A stretch of 64,000 nt of DNA, from assembly GCA_004123355.1 (NCBI GenBank), contig SCHM01000004.1, positions 7,343,017 through 7,407,016 on the forward strand. Direction: 5' to 3'. The stretch comes from Amphirosellinia nigrospora (taxonomy: Eukaryota > Ascomycota > Sordariomycetes > Xylariales > Xylariaceae). The notes under the pieces were generated by a model. The model had not been told where the DNA came from, did no database searches, and saw only the letters and a program-made list of their open reading frames with translations. Of this stretch, positions 40,640 to 54,714 are shown in pieces; the stretch's first letter is position 1, and each line of letters begins with the position of its first letter. Made by a program: the position numbers and the translations under genes.

Positions 40640-40835
40640 TGTTTTTTTTTTTATTACGATCGAACTAAAGCAAAAAATATTTTAAAAAAACTATTAAAAA
40701 GCTAATTATTTAAAAAAAATTAACTTAAATAAACTTTAGCTAAATTAAACTATTTTTAATTAAAAATATAAATATTTTTATTTATAATAAATAATAATAA
40801 TAAATATATTTTTAAAATATAAATAAAAAATAAAA
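40640..40835 (+). pseudogene. G3 copia integrase remnant
   Basis: Forward frames here give YYDRTKAKN, where the zinc-binding Cys-x2-Cys of the pre-integrase domain would lie, and then IFLFIINNNNKYIFK at 40772-40816. Undoing G-to-A changes gives an Ile-Ile-Asp-Asp-x-Ser-Arg motif followed by Lys-rich residues, as in Ty1/copia integrases around the first catalytic Asp. Stops (TAA) separate the segments. This is the main evidence for the copia assignment of family G. Confidence 0.6.
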
Positions 40836-42302
40836 CAAAAAAATATTATTAAAAATATTTATAATAAATAAAAAAAATTAATACTTTAAATATTTAACTT
40901 AATAAAAACTATTAAAAAAAATACCGTATTTTATATAAAATATAATAAAGTTTAATATAAAAAATTTAAAAGTATTTTATAATAAAATAAAATAACTATT
41001 ATTATTTTATATTTATAAATTAATATTAAAATAATATAATTAAAAATCGATAAATTTTATTTAAAATAAAACTAAAACTTTATTTTTATAAACTAAATTA
41101 TTAATTAATTTTACATATATAAAGTTTTAGTAATTATATATATTTTTAATAGAATTAATTAATTTATATAAAAAAAAATAACTTTAGCTAAAAAATATTT
41201 TAATTATTTAAATTGAAAAAAAAATAATAAATTTAACTTAATAATTTATAAATAAAAAATATACGCTATATAATATTTATTAATAAATCTATATAATATT
41301 AATTAAAAAGCTAAAAACTAAAAAACTAATATTATATTTTAAATTATAAAATACGTTTAATTTTATTCTTTAATTTATTAAAAATAATAAAATATTATAT
41401 ATATTATATATACTTTTATAAAAATATTAAAAATATAAATAATATTTATAATTTTAGAAATATTATATATTTATTATTTTTAAATATAATATAAACTTAA
41501 ATATATTATTAAAAAATTAAAAATTTTATTTAAATATAAACTACGATTATAATATTATTAAAAATAATATTATAAATAATAAAAATAAACTAAAAAAATA
41601 TAGCTAACTAAAAATAAATAATAAAATTAACTTTTATTATTAAACGTAATAAAAAAAATTTTCAAAAAATTTAATTAAAAATTTATATTTACTATATAAA
41701 GCAAATAAAAATTATTTTAATATAATTTATATTTTAAATATAATATTAAGCTAAAAAAACAAAATATATATAAATAATTCTATAAATAATTTAAATATAA
41801 AGCTAAATAAATAAATTTAAAACTTAAAAAATTAATATAATATTTATATTTTATAAAAGCTAAATTAAATAAACTAAACTATTTTATATTTTTAAAAAGG
41901 TATTTTTATATAAATTATTTATAAAATTATTAAAAAGTTTATAATAAAATATTTATTTTTAATAAACTTATTTAAAAAAATATTTATAAAAAAAAATAAA
42001 AAAAATAGCTTGAAGCTATATTTAAAAAAATATATAATTTATTTAAATATAATATTTTAAAATTCGTAAAATATATAAAAGCTATTTATAACTATTTTAT
42101 TAACTTTATATAAATATTTTAAAAAAAATATTTACTAATTAATAAACTAAATAAATATAAAGCTAAAATTTATATTTATAAGTTTATTTAGCGTAAAAAT
42201 ATTAATTATAATAAAATGTTTATTTTTATAGCTTAAATAACGTTATAAAAAATTTTAATAGTTTTAATAATTATTTAAAATAATATATTATTTAAATTAA
42301 TT

Positions 42303-45173
42303 TTATAAAATTATTTTTAAAGTTTTTTATTATTAAATATTTTATTTTATAAAAAAATAGCTATTTTTTTAAGTTTAAAAGTTTAATAAATTTATATTTT
42401 AATATATATTAAAATTTTTATAACTTTTTTTAATTAATTTTATTAATAAATAATTAAATTATAGCTATAAAAATAAATTATTATAAACTAAATTTTAAAT
42501 AATTATATTATTTATAATATTATAATTTAAATAAATAATTATATATTTAATTAAACTATTATAATAATTTTTTATTTATAATATTAAATTAATATTATTA
42601 ATATAAATAATATTTAATATTAATTTAAAAGTTTTAATAAATATTTTTTTTTATTTATTTAATATTTTTTTAAAAAAGCTTAACGTAAAATAGCTTAATA
42701 TATAGCTTAATTAAAAAATAACGAAAATAATAAAACAATATATATTTATTATAATTTAAACTATATATATTTAAAATTAAAACTATATTTTAATTTAAAT
42801 TATATAGCTTTAAATTATTTAAGCTAATTTTTAATTTTAATTTAGTTTTAAACTTATTAAAATATTTTTTTTATTTTTATTTTTTTATTTTAATAAAAAA
42901 ATAATAACGCTACTAAAAAAAAAAATATAATAAAAAGCTATAAAAATTATTTTAGCTATAAAATAATATAATTAAAAATTTTATTAAAATATTAATAAAA
43001 ATATTTTAATATACTAAAATAATAATTAAACGCTTAATAATAAAAATAACGTTTAAAAATAACTAAAAATATAATTAATAAATTATTTTAATTTAAATTT
43101 TTTAAAATTTTATAAAATTAAAAAATATATTATATTTAATAATAAATATATTAATAAAATGTTTATTTATTTATAACGTTTATAAAATAGTATATTTTAA
43201 ACTTCGTTAAGCAAAATTTTATAAAATAATTTTTTTTATTTTTTAAAAAAAAGCTTAAAATAATATTTAAAATATTTAATAAAATTATAAAAATAGCTAT
43301 AAAATAAAATTTTAAATTTATACTATAAAAAATTAATTTTAAATATTGTTAAAATATTATTAATATTTTTAAAATATATTAAAAAATTTATATATAAAGC
43401 AAAAATCTTAAAAAATATATTTATTTATATATAAATAAAAAAATAATCTAAAACTATTATAATTATAATATAAAATAAAGTTTTAATTTATAATATATAT
43501 ATAAAATATTATATTTAAACTTTTAATAAATTTATAATAAACTAATAATAATTATAAATTTAAACGTTTTTTTAATATATTAAAAAATAAATAAAAATTA
43601 TACTATATAATATTTATAGCTTATAAAGTATAATTAAACTATAATAAATATAATTTATTTTTACTTTAATATATTATTTAATTTTATAAATAATAAATAT
43701 TTTTACGTTTTTTAAAACTTTAATTATTAATTTAATATTATAGTTAACTTTTTAATTAATTAAACAATTAATATTAATATAATAAAATATATTAAAAATA
43801 TAAATAATTAAAATAAATATTATTTATATAATAAAAATAATAAATATTATTTTTATAGTTAAAAAATATAATATTAAATATATGAAAAGCGGCCGAAAAT
43901 TTTTTATAAACTATTAATAATATAATAAACGCGGTTAAAAAAATAAAATTTATATAATAGCTATAAAAATAATAAAAAATATAATAGTTATAAAAGCTTT
44001 TATAATAAAAAAATCGTAAAAACAATAAAAGCTATTATAATATAACAAATAAAATAAATATTTTCGTTATATTTATTATTTGTTTAATAAATATATTATT
44101 AATAAATTAAGCTTTAATAAATACTAAATAATATATATATTAGTAAAAAATAAAATAATATTAGTATTAAATAATTAAAATATTTAGTTTTAAAAGCAAA
44201 AGTTAAAAAAATAAAGCTATATTATAATAAATAAAATTAAAAAAAAAAACAAAAAATTTTTTTTACAAAATATTAATAAAAAAAATAAACTAACTATTAT
44301 TTTTTTTTATTTAACTAAAACTAATATAATTATTTAAAACTAATTAGCTAGCTATATAATATTTTTATTTATTATAATTATAAGCAAAATTTTTAAATAA
44401 AATAAAATTCTTAGTTTATTATTTATATAATAATATTATTAAAATATATATTTTTAAAATAAATTAATAAATAAAGCTAAAAATAACGGACTATATTAAA
44501 CAAAGCTTTTTAAAATAAACGCTTTTATATCGGATAAAATATTTAATATTATTATATATAATTATAAATAGTAGCTTTTAATATATTTTAAATATTTGCT
44601 TTATATTAATATATAAATATAATATATAAATAAAATAAAATATATAAAATATAATATATTTTAATATAAACTATTTAATAATATTAATAAATTATAAATA
44701 AATTATAAAATTTATACCGGAAAATAAATTTAAATTAAATAAACTTTAAATATATATAATATTAATAAAATAATTAGTTTAATAAAACATATTATTTTAA
44801 CGTTAACTTTAAAAAAAATTATAAATAATATAAATAAAAATAATTTAATTAAAATAATAATATAGCTAATAAATAAATTTTAATTAAATATATTATTTAA
44901 AATAAAGTTCTAAGCAAAATATAATATTAATATTAATTTTTTAAGCTAAATTATTATAATAAAATTATACGATAATTTATTAATTTATTCGCGATTAAGC
45001 AAAAAAAAATCGAATATAATAAAAATTATTATAATAATAATAATAGTTTATTATATATAATAATAATAATATTAATATAATATATAGATTTTTTAATTTA
45101 AATATTAAAAGTTTATAAAAACTATATATTCGAACTAAAATATATTAATATTTTAATAATAATATTATTTATG
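42303..45173 (+). mobile_element. K3: reverse K fragment
   Basis: Reverse complement of about 6285 down to 3535 of K1. It shares with K2 a 131-bp segment missing from K1. The left edge is the fusion with G3; the right edge is the insertion point of K2. Probably one element with K4 (54715-55529 and 62641-64000). Confidence 0.75.
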
Positions 45174-45236
45174 ATAGCGTGCAGTTTGTTGATTTTAAAG
45201 TTGTTGAATTATTAAGCTAAGTTTGTATTAGACGTT
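45174..45236. repeat. Left terminal inverted repeat of K2
   Basis: About 62 bp starting ATAGCGTGCAGTTTGTTG and matching the reverse complement of 7249-7310 with mainly G/A differences. Little mutated compared with its surroundings. Confidence 0.75.
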
Positions 45237-45278
45237 TCGACGGTATTATGTATTTTTGTTTCGACGGTATTGTTTATT
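45229..45278. repeat. About 24-bp direct repeat inside the K2 end
   Basis: GTTTCGACGGTATT occurs twice, followed by related T-rich tails. It is absent from the K1 palindromic end, so it marks the left-end-specific subterminal region. Confidence 0.75.
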
Positions 45279-47877
45279 TCTGCTTTAACGTACGTATTTT
45301 GTAGCGTAGTTATTTTTAAATAAATAATAATAATTTAGTAGTTTTTGCTGCTATTAATAAATTATTATTATTATCGTTGTTTTTGTTTAACGATTTATAA
45401 TAGCGCTTAGTTATTATTTAATAGTACGTTTGTTTAGCGTTATTATTATTAATAGCTTTTTGTTTTTTATAGTTTTTATTAGTTTTAATATATTATTATT
45501 AGTTTTAATAAAAGTAATATTTTTATAGTTTATTTATTTAATATAACGTTAATAGTTAGTTAAATTATAGCTTAAGTTATAATATTTATATTAACTAGTT
45601 ATTATAGTTATATTATTAATAAATTATTTTAAATAATATTATTATTAATAAAAAATTAATAATATAATCGTTAAGCGGATTAAAGTTTAAGTTATATTTT
45701 TAAATAATTATATTAGTCGGTAATTTTATTATTTAAAAATTTTATTTTTAGATTTTAATTATGTTTATTATTTTCTGATTTAAAATTTTAGCTTTTATTT
45801 TTTTTAAATAGCTTTTTTTATTATCGTTTAATATTATTTTATAAAAAGTTTATTTTATTTAATAAATTTTTTTAGTAATATATTTATTAACTTTAATATT
45901 TAATATTTTATATTATATTTTTAATTTAATATTTTTAAGCTTTATAGTTTTAATTTTTTTTAAACTTTTTTATATTATTTTATTAAACGTTTATTATTTT
46001 AATATTTACTAAAAATATTTTTTATTATTGCTAAAAACTTTATATATAATATTATTTTAAACTTTTATAATATTTTATATTATTTAAATTAAACGAAATA
46101 TTATTTTTATTATTATTAAGCGGAAAATTAATTAAAATATAAAATAAAATATTTTTTCTATATTATTATTAAATAGTTCGATAAATTTATTATTATTTAT
46201 AATTAAAAGTTAATTTATTTTAATTATTAATTTTATAATTAGTTTATTATTTATAATTATTATTTTTAAATATTAAAACTAATATTTTAATATTTTTATA
46301 TATAGCTTTAAAACTATAAGCTATATAAAACTAGTTTAATTAAAAATATTTTATTATATTTAATAAAATATTAAATTTATAAATTATATTACTAAATATA
46401 TATAAAGTTTTAATTTTTATTATTAAAACGTTTAATTTAATATTAACTATTTTAAAATATATATTTAAACAATAAGCTATAATATTTTTTAATTTTTTTT
46501 AATTTTTAAATAAACTTTAAATTTTAAAAGCTATTAATTAAAGCGATTCGCGCTAAATTATTAATTATTTTTTAAATATTATTATTTAATTAAATTAAAT
46601 TTTAAAAATATTAATTTTTAATAGTTTTATAATATTAATATTTAATAATAATATTTATATTTTTATATAATATAGTTTATTTTAATAATAAATTCGGCTT
46701 TTATTTTAAAATTTTTAAGAAGTTTTTAAAATTTTCGATTTATTAATAATAGCTATATAATTATTATATGCTTTTTTTTAGCTTGCTTTTTTAACCTATT
46801 GTTTATATTTTATATATATTAAGCGAATTTTTTCGTTATAATTAAACGTTAGTTTTAGAATTTTTATTTTATTAAAAAATTAACTATATTATAGTTAAAA
46901 TACGGATTTATTCGTACGACTTAGTTCTAGTTAACAAATATTATTTTAAATATATTCGCGTAAAAGTTATAATTATAATATTTAATCGTTATTATATATA
47001 ATAAAATAATAATAATATTTAATTATTATATGCTTATATAAAATATATTATTTATAATATTTAAATAAATAATATTTTTTATAATAATAATATTAATATA
47101 TATAATACGTAGTAATATATAAATATAAAAATGCTTATAATATTATATAAGTATAAAATATATAATATTAATAAAATATAAAATAATATTTTAATAAAAT
47201 ATAGCAATAATACTATTATAAATATTATTTTTAATAAAAAATAGTTTTATGCTTTACTTAAATATATATTTATTTTTACGCTAATAACGTTTTTAATAAG
47301 ATTTATATAGTTATTTTCGGTATTATATTTATAGTTTTTTAATTTTTAACTTTTTTTATAACTATATTATTATTTTTAGTTTTATTTTTATTAGACTAAT
47401 GTTTTAATTTAGGCTTTTTAAGCTTTATTAAATATTTTTATTATATTTTTATATTAAATCGGCGGCGTTTTTTATTAGTAATATTTTTAAATATTATTTA
47501 TTATATTACTTTAAAGCTTTTTTTTTAATTAAATATTTTAATAATAATATTTTTTAAGCAATTAATTTTTTAACGAAAATATTATCGATTTTATACAATA
47601 TTTATTTATTATTATTTTTTTAATAAAAATACGTTTTAATACTAGTTTTTGCTTTTAAAAAAATCACTTTTTTTAATACTAAATATAATTATATTATAAA
47701 TATTATTTTATAAATTTTTTAATATTATAAAAAGTTTAGTTTATATATTAATTCGCTTATTTTTATTAATATAATAAACAGTCCGGTTTTTATACAAACT
47801 ATTTATAAAAAAGTTTTTTAAATAAATAATATTTTTTATAAAGTTATAAAAAAATTTTATAAAGTTATATTTAACGT

Positions 47878-48008
47878 TAGATAGGCCGTCGGCCCGTTTA
47901 TAGCAGTTGGCAGCTGGCGAGCCAGCTGCAGCTAGACATATTTAAACAAGACAAACAAGTGCTACGCACCTTTAATAAAACAATTATTTCTCCCTCGCTC
48001 TTTTTTTC
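47878..48008 (+). mobile_element. Solo E terminus in K2 (best-preserved copy)
   Basis: 131 bp interrupting K2; K1 at about 390-410 has no insert. Flanks AACGT (47873-47877) and TACGT (48009-48013) are a near-perfect 5-bp duplication. Being the least mutated copy, it shows the original features: GGCCGTCGGCCC near the start, a perfect hairpin GCAGCTGGC (47910-47918) / GCCAGCTGC (47921-47929), GTGCTACGCAC, and a pyrimidine-rich end with CTCCCTCGCTC. Confidence 0.85.
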
Positions 48009-51000
48009 TACGTATATTATATTTTAGCGTTTATTATTATAAATTATATTGCAATTTTTATATTTTACTAATATAATTTCCAATATAATTAAAAATTTAT
48101 AATATTATTAAATATTTTTAAAATTAATAATATATTTATACCTTAAAGTTTAATATTAACTTATTTAATAATATTTTAATAATTATAAATTTAATATTAT
48201 TTATATTATATTATAATATAATATAATATTTAACTATATTAATTTTAAATTTATTATTATATAATATTAAATAATAATTTTAATATTTTAATTATATTGT
48301 TTATTTTAACCGTTAGTTTATAAATAATAGCTTATTAATATTATTAATATTATTTTTATTTTTATTTATAATATTTACTATAGCTTTAATATAAACTTAA
48401 AATTTTAATTTAAAATAAATTTATATATATTTTTAATTATATAATAATAATATAATATTAATATAATTATTTATTTATTATTATATATTTAATATTTTTT
48501 AATATTAATAAAGTTTTTTTATTAAATTTATATATTATTATTAATAAAATATCGAATATATTATATTTAAATATTTATTAAAACAATTTAATTAATAATA
48601 TTTTAATAATTTTATAATAAAATTTATTATAATTATATAAAATAATATTAATAGTTTTTAAATTAGTTTTAGTTTATTAAATATTTTTTGCCGATTTATT
48701 ATATTATTTAAATATTATAAATAATATTATTAATATTTTTTTATTTATTTATATTATATATTATAAATTTTTAAAGTTTATAATATATTTTTTTTAGCTT
48801 AAAATAATATTTTTTATATATTATTTTTAAAATATTATTTTAATATACGTTTAAAATATATAATTATTTTTATTTATTTAAATATTAAAAATATAAAAAG
48901 CTATTTATTATTATATAAAAATATAATTAATAAATAAAAAAAAAACTATATTGTTTTTTTTTTTTTTTTATTGAATTTAAAATAGCTAATTTATATTTTT
49001 AATTTCTATAATTATTTTGCGAATTTTTAATATATTATATTTTTACTATAGTTTTAATTTTAATTTTTATTTATATATTTTTATTTTATAAAATATCCGA
49101 TTTTATTAATTATATTTTTAAACAAGCTATAGTTAATATTTTTATTATTATATTATTTATTACGTTTATAATTATTAATAAACGCGAAAAAATATTTAAA
49201 ACTAGATTTATTTTTTTTAAATATATTTAATATTAAACTAAAACTATAATAAATATATTAATATTATTATTAGTTTATATTAAATTTAATAATATTATTA
49301 ATTATAAATTTATTTAATTAATAATTTTATTATTATTTAATAGTTAGTAAATATTATTATTAAAATTATATATAATTATATTTAAACTTTAAAATTATAA
49401 TATATTTATATTAAATAAAATATTTTTAGTTTATTATATTATATTAATATTTACTTTTAAATAATATTTTTTTAAAAATAAAATAACTATATTAAATTAA
49501 TAATTAGTTATTATTTATTTTAGCTTTTATTTATATAAAAAATTATTATTTATAATTTTTTTTAAAGCGTTTAATTTAATAAAATAATTTAAATAAGTTT
49601 TAATATAAAATAGTTTATATTTATTAACTATTTTTTATAAAATTAAAAAGCTTTATTTTTTTTTTTATAAGTTTAAATATAATTTTTATTATTTATTTTT
49701 TTAAGCTATAATAATAAAAAAAATAGTTTTCGCTTTATATATTTGGCTAATAATTTAAATTTTTTTTTAAAAAAAAAAGCTTTTTAGTACTATAAAATAA
49801 ACTTTTTTAAAAAATTAACTAATTAATATATATTTTAAAAGTTATTAAATTTTAAAGCTATTTTAGTTTAATTATTATTTTTATTTAATTATTTATTATT
49901 ATTAATTTATAATTATTTATTATAAATTTTAATAATTTTATCGCTAAATATATTATAAATAATTTATTAGCTTTTAGTTTAAGTTAATTTTATTATATAT
50001 ATTTAAAATAATTTTATATATTAAAATATTTTTAGCTATTTTAAAATAAATAATAATATTATTTATATAGTTTTATATAATATATATATAATAAAAGCTT
50101 TTTATTTATAAATTATTATATATAGCTAAAACTATTTTAAATCTTATTAATCTTATATATAATATTTTAATTTTTTAAACAATATAATAATTATTCGATT
50201 ATAATAATTTAATTATACTAAAAACTAGTAATAAAATTTCTTATAAGTTATAATTATTATAATAATATATTTTTAATTTATATAATAATAGCTTTTAAAA
50301 TAAATAATAAATAATAATCTAAAACTACTATTTTATTTAATAATTATAAATCGATTATTATTATTTTTTTACGTTTATTATTTATTGTTTGCTATATTAT
50401 AAATATTAAATATTTAAATAATATTAGTTCGTTTATATATATTATTTTATTTTTATAATATATTTTATTTAAAATTTTATTTATTAGTTTTAGTTTTTAA
50501 TTTTTAAAATATATAGCTAAGTTATAATAATAATTTAATTTTACTAATTTTTAATTAGTTTTATTTATATTATATTTTTTATTTTTTATTTTATAATATT
50601 TTACGTATATTATGTTATATATTTTTTTAATATTATTTTTAGTTATTTTATATATATAAAGTTAATTATATATATATAAACACTATTTTTAGTCCGAATA
50701 AAAAAAAGATTTTTAAAACGTTAAGCGTTAAAAAAAAAAAATTTCTTTAGTATACTATATTTAGGTTTATTTTTTATTATTATTATTTAAACGTTTTTTT
50801 AGTAGCGTTTTTTAAAACTAATATAGTTATAATATTATTTATTAAGTTAAATTTTTATATAAGCTATAAATTTATATTATTTTTTAATAATAATATTTTT
50901 ATTTTTACTAGTTATAATAACAGTTATAACTATATTTGCTTTATTTTATTTATAATTTTTAATAGTATTTATTTTTATTTTATATTTAACTTAAATTAGT

Positions 51001-53168
51001 TATTTATATAATTAATAAAAAAAAACTTTTAAGTTTTATTTAAATAATATTACTATTAAAATATTAATATATTTTAGTTCGAATATATAATTTTATATAA
51101 AACTTTTAGCATTTAAATTAAAAAAATTTATATATTATATTAATATTGTTATTATTATATATAATAAAACTATTATTATTATTATTATAATAGCTTTTAT
51201 TATATTTATTTTTTTTTTGTTTAATTATAAATAAAATCGCTAAATTATTATAATTTTATTATAATAATTTAGTTTAAAAAATTAATATTAATATTATATT
51301 TTGCATAAAATTTTATTTAAACAATATATTTAATTAAAGTTTATTTATTAGCTATATTATTATTTTAATTAAACTATTTTTATTTATATTATTTATAGTT
51401 TTTTTAAAAATTAACGTTAAAATAATATATTTTATTAAACTAATTATTCCGCTAATATTATATATATTTAAAGTTTATTTAGTTCATATTTATATTTTTA
51501 ATATAAATTTTATAACTTATTTATAGTCCGTTAACTATCGAATAGCTTATATTAAAATATATTATTATATTTTATATTTATTATTTTATTTATATATTTA
51601 TGTTTATATTTAATATAAAATAAATATTTAAAATATATTAAAATTATTATTTATAATTATATAATAATAATATTAAATATTTTATCCGATATAAAAATAT
51701 TTATTTTAAAAAGCTTTATTTAATATAGTTTATTATTTTTAGCTTTATTTATTAGTTTATTTTAAAAATATATATTTTAATAATATTATTACATAATATA
51801 ATAAATTAAAAATTTTATTTTATTTAAAAATTTTTATTTATAATTATAATAAATAAAAATATTTATATTATTAATTAATTAGTTTTAAATAGTTATATTA
51901 GTTTTAGTTAAATAAAAAAAAATAATAATTAGTTTATTTTTTCCGTTAAAATATTTTATAAAAAATTTTTTTTATTTTTTTTTAGTTTTATTTATTATAA
52001 TATAGCTTTATTTTTTTAATTTTTACTTTTAAAACTAAATATTTTAATTATTTAATATTAATATTATTTATTTTTTATATTAATATATATACTATTTAAT
52101 ATTTATTAAAGCTTAATTTATTAATAATATACATAAAACAAATAATAAATATAATAAAAACGTTTATTTTATTTGCTACGTTTATAATAACTTTTATTAT
52201 TTTTACGATTTTATTTATTTTTAGCTGCGTTTACTATATTATTAATAGTTTATTAAAGATTTCTAGCCGCTTTATATACGTTTAATATTATATTTTTAAC
52301 TATAAAAACATATTTATTTTTATTATAAAAATAATATTTATTTTAATTATTTATATTTTAATTAATATATTTTATTATATTAATATTAATTATTTAATTA
52401 ATTAAAAAATTAAACTATAAATTAATAATAGTTAAAGTTTTAAAAAATATAAAAATATTTATTATTTATAGAATTAAATAATATATTAAAGCAAAAATAA
52501 ATTATGTTTATTATAGTTTAATTTATATTTTATAAGCTATAAATATTATATAGTATAATTTTATTTATTTTTTAAATATATTAAAAAACGTTTAAATTTA
52601 TAATTATTATTAGTTTATTATAAATTTATTAAAAGTTAATATAATATATTTTATATATATATTATAAATTAAATTTTTTATTTATATTATAATTATAATA
52701 GTTTTAGATTATTTTTATTATTTTTATATAAATAAATATATTTTTAAGATTTTCATTTTTATATATAAGTTTTTAATATATTTTAAAAAGTATTTATAAT
52801 ATTTTAATAATATTTAAAATTAATTTTTTATAATATAATTTAAAATTTTATTTATAGTTGTTTTTATAATTTTATTAAATATTTAACGTATTATATTTAA
52901 GTTTTTTTTAAAAAAGTTAAAAAAAATTATTTTATAAAATTTTTTATTTAATAAAGTTTAAAATATACTATTTTATAAATATTATAAATAAATAAATATT
53001 TTATTATATATATTATTATTAAACGTAATATATTTTTTAGTTTTATAAAATTTTAAAAAATTCGGATTAAAATAGTTTATTAATTATATTTTTTAATTAT
53101 TTTTAAATATTATTTTTATTATTAAATATTTAATTATTATTTTAGCTACGTTTAAAATATTTTTATTA

Positions 53169-53311
53169 ATATTTTAATAAAATCTTTAGCTATTATTATT
53201 TTTATAGCTAAAATAATTTTTATAACTTTTTATTATATTTTTTTATTTAATAGCGTTATTATTTTATTTATTAAAATAAAAAAATAAAAATAAAATAAAA
53301 TATTTTAATAA
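53169..53311. repeat. 131-bp segment bounded by 12-bp direct repeats
   Basis: ATATTTTAATAA at 53169-53180 and 53300-53311 bound a segment present in K2 and K3. K1 (about 5705-5717) has one 12-bp repeat and no segment, as expected of a deletion between the two short repeats. Confidence 0.75.
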
Positions 53312-54714
53312 GTTTAAAATTAAATTAAAATTAAAAATTAATTTAAATAATTTAAAAATTATATATAATTTAAACTAAAATATAATTTTAGTTTTAAATA
53401 TAATAGTTTAAATTATAATAAATATATATTATTTATTATTTTTATTATTTTTATTAATTAAACTATATATTAAGCTATTTTACGTTAAGCTTTTTTAAAA
53501 AATATTAAAAAAAAAAAAAATATTTATTAAAACTTTTAAATTAATATTTAATATTATTTATATTTAATAATACTAATTTAACAATTATAAATAAAAAATT
53601 ATTATAATAGTTTAATTAAATATATAATTATTTGCTTAAATTATAATATTATAAGCAATATAATTATTAAAATTTAATTTATAAAATAATTCGTTTTTTA
53701 TAGCTACGATTTAATTGTTTATTAATAAAATTAATTAAAAAAAAATTATAAAAATTTTAATATATATCGAAATATAAATTTATTAAACTTTTAAACTTAA
53801 AATAAATAGCTATTTTTTTATAAAAATATAAATATTTAATAATAAAAGATAAATTTAAAAAATAATTTTATAAAATAAAATAAATAAAATAATAAAACTA
53901 TAAATAGTATTTTAACTAAATATAAAATAATATTTTAAATAAAAAAATAAAAAAAATATATTTAAAAAATATAAAAGTTAATAATATAACTAAGCAAATT
54001 ATATATAAATATATATAAATATTATTAAATCTAAAAAATTAATATTTGTAAATCTAAATATTATATTATTATTTATACTAAGTTTAAATTTAAATTTAAA
54101 TTTAAATAAATTATAACGCTTATAAATAACGTTTTAATTAGTTAATAATATTATTATCCGCTAAATTAATAATATATTTAATATTTTTATAACGTAAAAA
54201 AGTTATCTAAAAAATAAAAAAAATAAAAGTTATTTTTTAATATATACTATTAATAATATATTTAAATATATTAAATCGAATAATCGAAAAAAAAATATAA
54301 TAAAAATAAACCGGACAAAATATTAATTTATTAGTTAATAGTTTAAAATTATATAATAAAATTAAAGCGTTAATAGTTTAAATAATAATATTATTATCGT
54401 TATTATTATAATAATAGTTAGGTTTTTAAAACTAGCTAAAATAGATTGGACTTTTATTTGTTTAATTAATTAAAATAAATTATTTAAAAATAATATTTTT
54501 ACCGAATAAGCTAAAAGTTTTATAATTAAAAAAAAAAAATTTAGCAACTATTAATCGCTAGCTACTAAATAATAATATATAGTTTATTAATTTTAAAATT
54601 ATTAAATTATTAAGCTAAATTTATATTAAACGTTATTTTAAAATAACGTTTTATAAATATATTTAATAAGCTAAATATTGTTTTTAAAACAATATTTTTA
54701 AAATAGCGTTATAT

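Larger units (their letters stand above)
37280..42302 (+). mobile_element. G3: 3'-truncated copia-like element, inverted relative to G1
   Basis: Reverse complement of G1 from 15387 down to about 9975, so it keeps one LTR (37280-37594), the gag-like region and integrase, and lacks the part where RT/RNase H would lie and the 3' LTR. The break at about 42302 joins directly to K3 at the place matching about 6285 of K1. A solo E terminus is inserted at 40097-40226. Sense is the plus strand, and several frames read better here than in G1. Confidence 0.8.
45174..54714 (-). mobile_element. K2: nearly complete copy of family K
   Basis: From 47500 onward it aligns with K1 from base 1. The part 45174-47499 has no partner here, because K1 is cut by the window edge. 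It starts with an inverted-repeat terminus equal, up to transitions, to the right end of K1 in reverse complement, so I take 45174 as the true left end. The right palindromic end is broken at about 54714. Coding sense is probably minus. No domain is recognised. The division at 47500 could alternatively mark a second element. Confidence 0.6.

Noticed and set aside
43792-44025. Minus-strand open frame of 77 codons
   Set aside because: It lies in K3 on the strand opposite to the better K frames, consists almost wholly of Phe, Tyr, Ile and Asn, and is not kept open in K1 or K2.
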